From Rhodobacterales bacterium HKCCE2091 (GTDB lineage: Bacteria; Pseudomonadota; Alphaproteobacteria; Rhodobacterales; Rhodobacteraceae): a stretch of DNA of 46,491 bases. Positions within the stretch are counted from its first letter, which is position 1. Each line of letters opens with the position of its first letter. Of this stretch, positions 44,778 to 46,491 are shown one piece after another. The DNA lies in the NCBI GenBank assembly GCA_015689685.1, contig WVSL01000024.1, forward strand, positions 1-46,491, written 5' to 3'. The position numbers were made by a program, and so were the translations under genes. The notes under the pieces were generated by a model. The model did no database searches and was not told the origin of the DNA. It saw only the letters and a program-made list of their open reading frames with translations.

Positions 44778-45577
44778 AAACCGCCATCCTCGCGGCCGGG
44801 TTCGCGCTCGCCGCCCTGCCCGCCGTTGCACAGGACGGTGTCGTGCTGGTGCAGTCCACCACCTCGACGCAGAATTCCGGGCTCTACGATCACATCCTGC
44901 CAATCGCGGAAGAGGCGCTCGGCCTCGACATTCGGGTGGTCGCCGTCGGCACCGGGCAGGCGCTGCAGAACGCGGAGCGGTGTGACGGCGACATGCTGAT
45001 CGTCCACGCCCGCGACGCCGAGATCGCCTTCGTCGAGGCGGGTTTCGGAACCGAACGGCGCGACCTGATGTACAACGACTTCGTCATCGTCGGCCCCGAG
45101 AGCGACCCCGCCGGGGTCGCCGGCACCGGGGACGTGTCCGCCGCGCTTGCCGCCATTGCCGGGGCCGGCGCACCCTTCGCCAGCCGCGGCGACGACAGCG
45201 GCACGCACCGCAAGGAACTGAACCTGTGGGACGGCGTCGCCGATGTCGCCGCCGCCTCCGGCACCTGGTACCGCGAGCTTGGCTCGGGCATGGGCGCCAC
45301 GCTGAACGCCGCCGTCGGCATGGGCGCCTACACCCTGACCGACCGCGCCACCTGGCTCGCCTTCGAGAACCGCGGCGACCTCGTGATCCTGTCGCAGGGC
45401 GACGAGCGGCTGTTCAACCAGTACGGCGTGATCCCGGTGAACCCGGCGCATTGCCCGAACGTGAACGCGGAGGGCGCGACTGCCTTCGCGGATTGGCTCG
45501 TGTCGGACGCCGGGCAGCAGGCCATCGCGGACTATTCCCTCGGCGGCGAGCAGCTGTTCTTCCCGAACGCGGAGTGA
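44774..45577 (+). CDS. tupA: Tungstate-binding periplasmic protein
   Basis: 267 aa. The signal peptide ends at AVA-Q (residue 19). The oxyanion-binding loops VQSTTSTQNSGLYDHIL and ASRGDDSGTHRKELNLW are the TupA signatures that distinguish tungstate binders from ModA. It is the last gene of the tup cluster, although binding proteins usually come first. It would feed Mo/W cofactor enzymes, which fits moaC/moeA at 3.6-5.3 kb. Selectivity for W over Mo is known for the family, not shown here. Confidence 0.9.
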   Translation: MKTAILAAGFALAALPAVAQDGVVLVQSTTSTQNSGLYDHILPIAEEALGLDIRVVAVGTGQALQNAERCDGDMLIVHARDAEIAFVEAGFGTERRDLMYNDFVIVGPESDPAGVAGTGDVSAALAAIAGAGAPFASRGDDSGTHRKELNLWDGVADVAAASGTWYRELGSGMGATLNAAVGMGAYTLTDRATWLAFENRGDLVILSQGDERLFNQYGVIPVNPAHCPNVNAEGATAFADWLVSDAGQQAIADYSLGGEQLFFPNAE

Positions 45578-45655
45578 CCGACCCGCGCCGCCCGCGCGGG
45601 TTCCGTGCCACGGCGGCGGCGCGCTGTCGGCGCACGGCCCTGACCCGGCCGCGTG

Positions 45656-46207
45656 TCAGCGCGCCAGCGGTCGGGCCGGGTTCCCGAGGACCGTGGCCCC
45701 GGCCGCCACGTCGCGGGTGACGACCGCGCCGGCCCCGACGATGGCGTCGTCGCCGATGGTGACGCCGGCAAGGATCACAGCACGCCCGCCGATCCACACG
45801 TTCCGCCCGATGGTGACGGGCCGCGCGATTTCCAGCCCCGCCGCGCGTTCGGCCGGGTCGGTGGCATGCTCGGCGCAATAGACATGCGCCCCCGGCCCGA
45901 TCATCGTACCCTCGCCGATGGTCACCGGCGCGGTATCGAGGATGCAGCAGAACGCGTTGAGAAAAACGTTCCGCCCGAGCGAGATGTTCACGCCGTAGGG
46001 GCAGTGGAACGGCGCCTCGACGATCGCCCCCTCGCCCGCGTGGGCGAACAGCGCGGCGAGGACGGGGGCGATCGGCCCCCGTATGTGCGGTGTGAGCGTG
46101 TTGTGGGCATGGACCGCGGCGCGGGCGCGCACGCGCATGGCTTCGAGCTCGTCATCGACGCAGCAGTACCACTGGCCCGCCGCCATCTTCTCCCGCTCGC
46201 TCGGCAT
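45656..46207 (-). CDS. Maltose/galactoside O-acetyltransferase (LacA/Maa type)
   Basis: 183 aa from ATG 46207, the family-typical PSEREKMAAGQWY start. ATG 46225 would add six residues but lies at the end of a terminator. The left-handed beta helix shows hexapeptide turns such as PVTIGRNVWIGGRAVIL and TIGDDAIVGAGAVV. The catalytic His is in AEHATDPAERAAGLE. The acceptor sugar is unknown. It is co-oriented with the CoxM-type gene but separated by a terminator. Confidence 0.88.
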   Translation of the reverse strand: MPSEREKMAAGQWYCCVDDELEAMRVRARAAVHAHNTLTPHIRGPIAPVLAALFAHAGEGAIVEAPFHCPYGVNISLGRNVFLNAFCCILDTAPVTIGEGTMIGPGAHVYCAEHATDPAERAAGLEIARPVTIGRNVWIGGRAVILAGVTIGDDAIVGAGAVVTRDVAAGATVLGNPARPLAR

Positions 46208-46225
46208 GGCACCCGCTTCTTCCAT

Positions 46226-46257
46226 AAGAAACGCCGGGGCCCTCCCTGCCCCGGCGT
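46226..46257 (-). terminator. Terminator of the CoxM-type gene
   Basis: On the minus strand ACGCCGGGG (46257-46249) pairs with CCCCGGCGT (46239-46231) around a nine-base loop and is followed by TTCTT (46230-46226). It lies 22 bases after the upstream stop and at once before the acetyltransferase start region. Confidence 0.65.
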
Positions 46258-46279
46258 CCCCGGTGCCGTGGCGCCCTGC

Positions 46280-46491
46280 TCAGCCGGCGGCCGAGACGGC
46301 GCGGCCCGTCAGCACCTTGACCAGATGGGCCCTGTACGCGGCGGGCCCGTGTAGATCGGAGATCATACCATCCGCCGCGAGGGTCAGTCCGTCAAGTGCC
46401 GATGCCGAGAATCCCCCGTCCAGCTTCTGCTCTGCCTCGTTCCACCTGAAGACGCCGTTTTCGGATGCGCCTGTGACGGCGACGCGGACGG
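46280..46491 (-). CDS. Molybdenum hydroxylase FAD-binding subunit, CoxM/CutM type (C-terminal part, runs off the right edge)
   Basis: The last 70 codons of a gene entering from the right edge. VRVAVTGASENGVFRWNEAE, SASALDGLTLAADGMISDLH and AAYRAHLVKVLTGRAVSAAG match the C-terminal domain of medium subunits of aerobic CO dehydrogenase-like, xanthine dehydrogenase family enzymes. The FAD loops are outside the window, so the substrate is unknown. The holoenzyme needs molybdopterin cytosine dinucleotide, linking it in function to moaC/moeA. The TGA stop lies at 46282-46280. Confidence 0.85.
   Translation of the reverse strand, partial: VRVAVTGASENGVFRWNEAEQKLDGGFSASALDGLTLAADGMISDLHGPAAYRAHLVKVLTGRAVSAAG

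Overview
The window is a dense, very GC-rich stretch (about 70% G+C by eye) of an alphaproteobacterial chromosome. The gene content and order point to Rhodobacterales (Rhodobacter/Roseobacter relatives). The markers are the trpG-trpD-trpC-moaC-moeA-lexA-comEC-gltX-gltA order, the bamE/yceD-rpmF-plsX-fabH-ihfA-merR-tRNA-Pro block, the lrp/cysG-DUF2849-cysI-cysH-DUF934-fpr sulfate assimilation block, a GAAC-N7-GAAC type LexA box, and a dddP gene typical of marine roseobacters. There is no prophage, transposon, CRISPR array or rRNA. Almost all of it reads as core chromosome.

Left part (1-12161): the 5' end of an envelope protein gene (probably divergent polysaccharide deacetylase) is divergent from a compact operon for tryptophan and molybdopterin synthesis (trpG, trpD, a small DUF3592-like membrane protein, trpC, moaC, moeA). 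lexA follows with its own promoter, which is covered by three evenly spaced GAAC half-sites. comEC and gltX are divergent, followed by gltA with a clear terminator. A promoter for the next gene, a nucleoside hydrolase, appears to be embedded in that terminator.

Middle part (12272-27486): a DUF533/TerB-like protein, a Mur-type Fur regulator, a DMT exporter, enolase, small envelope proteins, a GNAT enzyme, a DUF985 cupin, anmK divergent from tyrS, a FemAB-like GNAT facing olsB (ornithine lipids), and bamE divergent from the yceD-rpmF-plsX-fabH-ihfA-merR cluster. A tRNA-Pro(GGG) follows. A large imperfect inverted repeat sits between the convergent cupin and anmK genes.

Right-middle part (27518-39642): a two-domain dCTP deaminase, an unusual methyltransferase divergent from the DMSP lyase dddP, a membrane-anchored EEP-family protein, an alpha/beta hydrolase-OsmC fusion, and an Lrp-type regulator divergent from the complete assimilatory sulfate/sulfite operon. 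cysG makes siroheme for CysI, CysH reduces APS, and Fpr can supply electrons through ferredoxin. The Lrp/cysG intergenic region holds a perfect dyad likely to be an operator. The fpr start is preceded by a hairpin and a seven-codon mini-ORF that ends on the fpr start codon.

Right end (39719-46491): an M23 peptidase, an Ala-rich membrane-anchored repetitive protein, infC with a non-canonical ATA start and a strong terminator, an ArsR/AHSA1 pair whose promoter looks leaderless and carries two operator-like direct repeats, a tungstate ABC transporter in the order permease-ATPase-binding protein, a maltose/galactoside-type O-acetyltransferase, and the 3' end of a molybdenum hydroxylase FAD subunit (CoxM type). 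moaC/moeA, the tungstate importer and the CoxM-type gene together suggest investment in Mo/W enzymes.

No gene-free stretch exceeds 300 bases. The longest is 17848-18088, which holds the inverted repeat.
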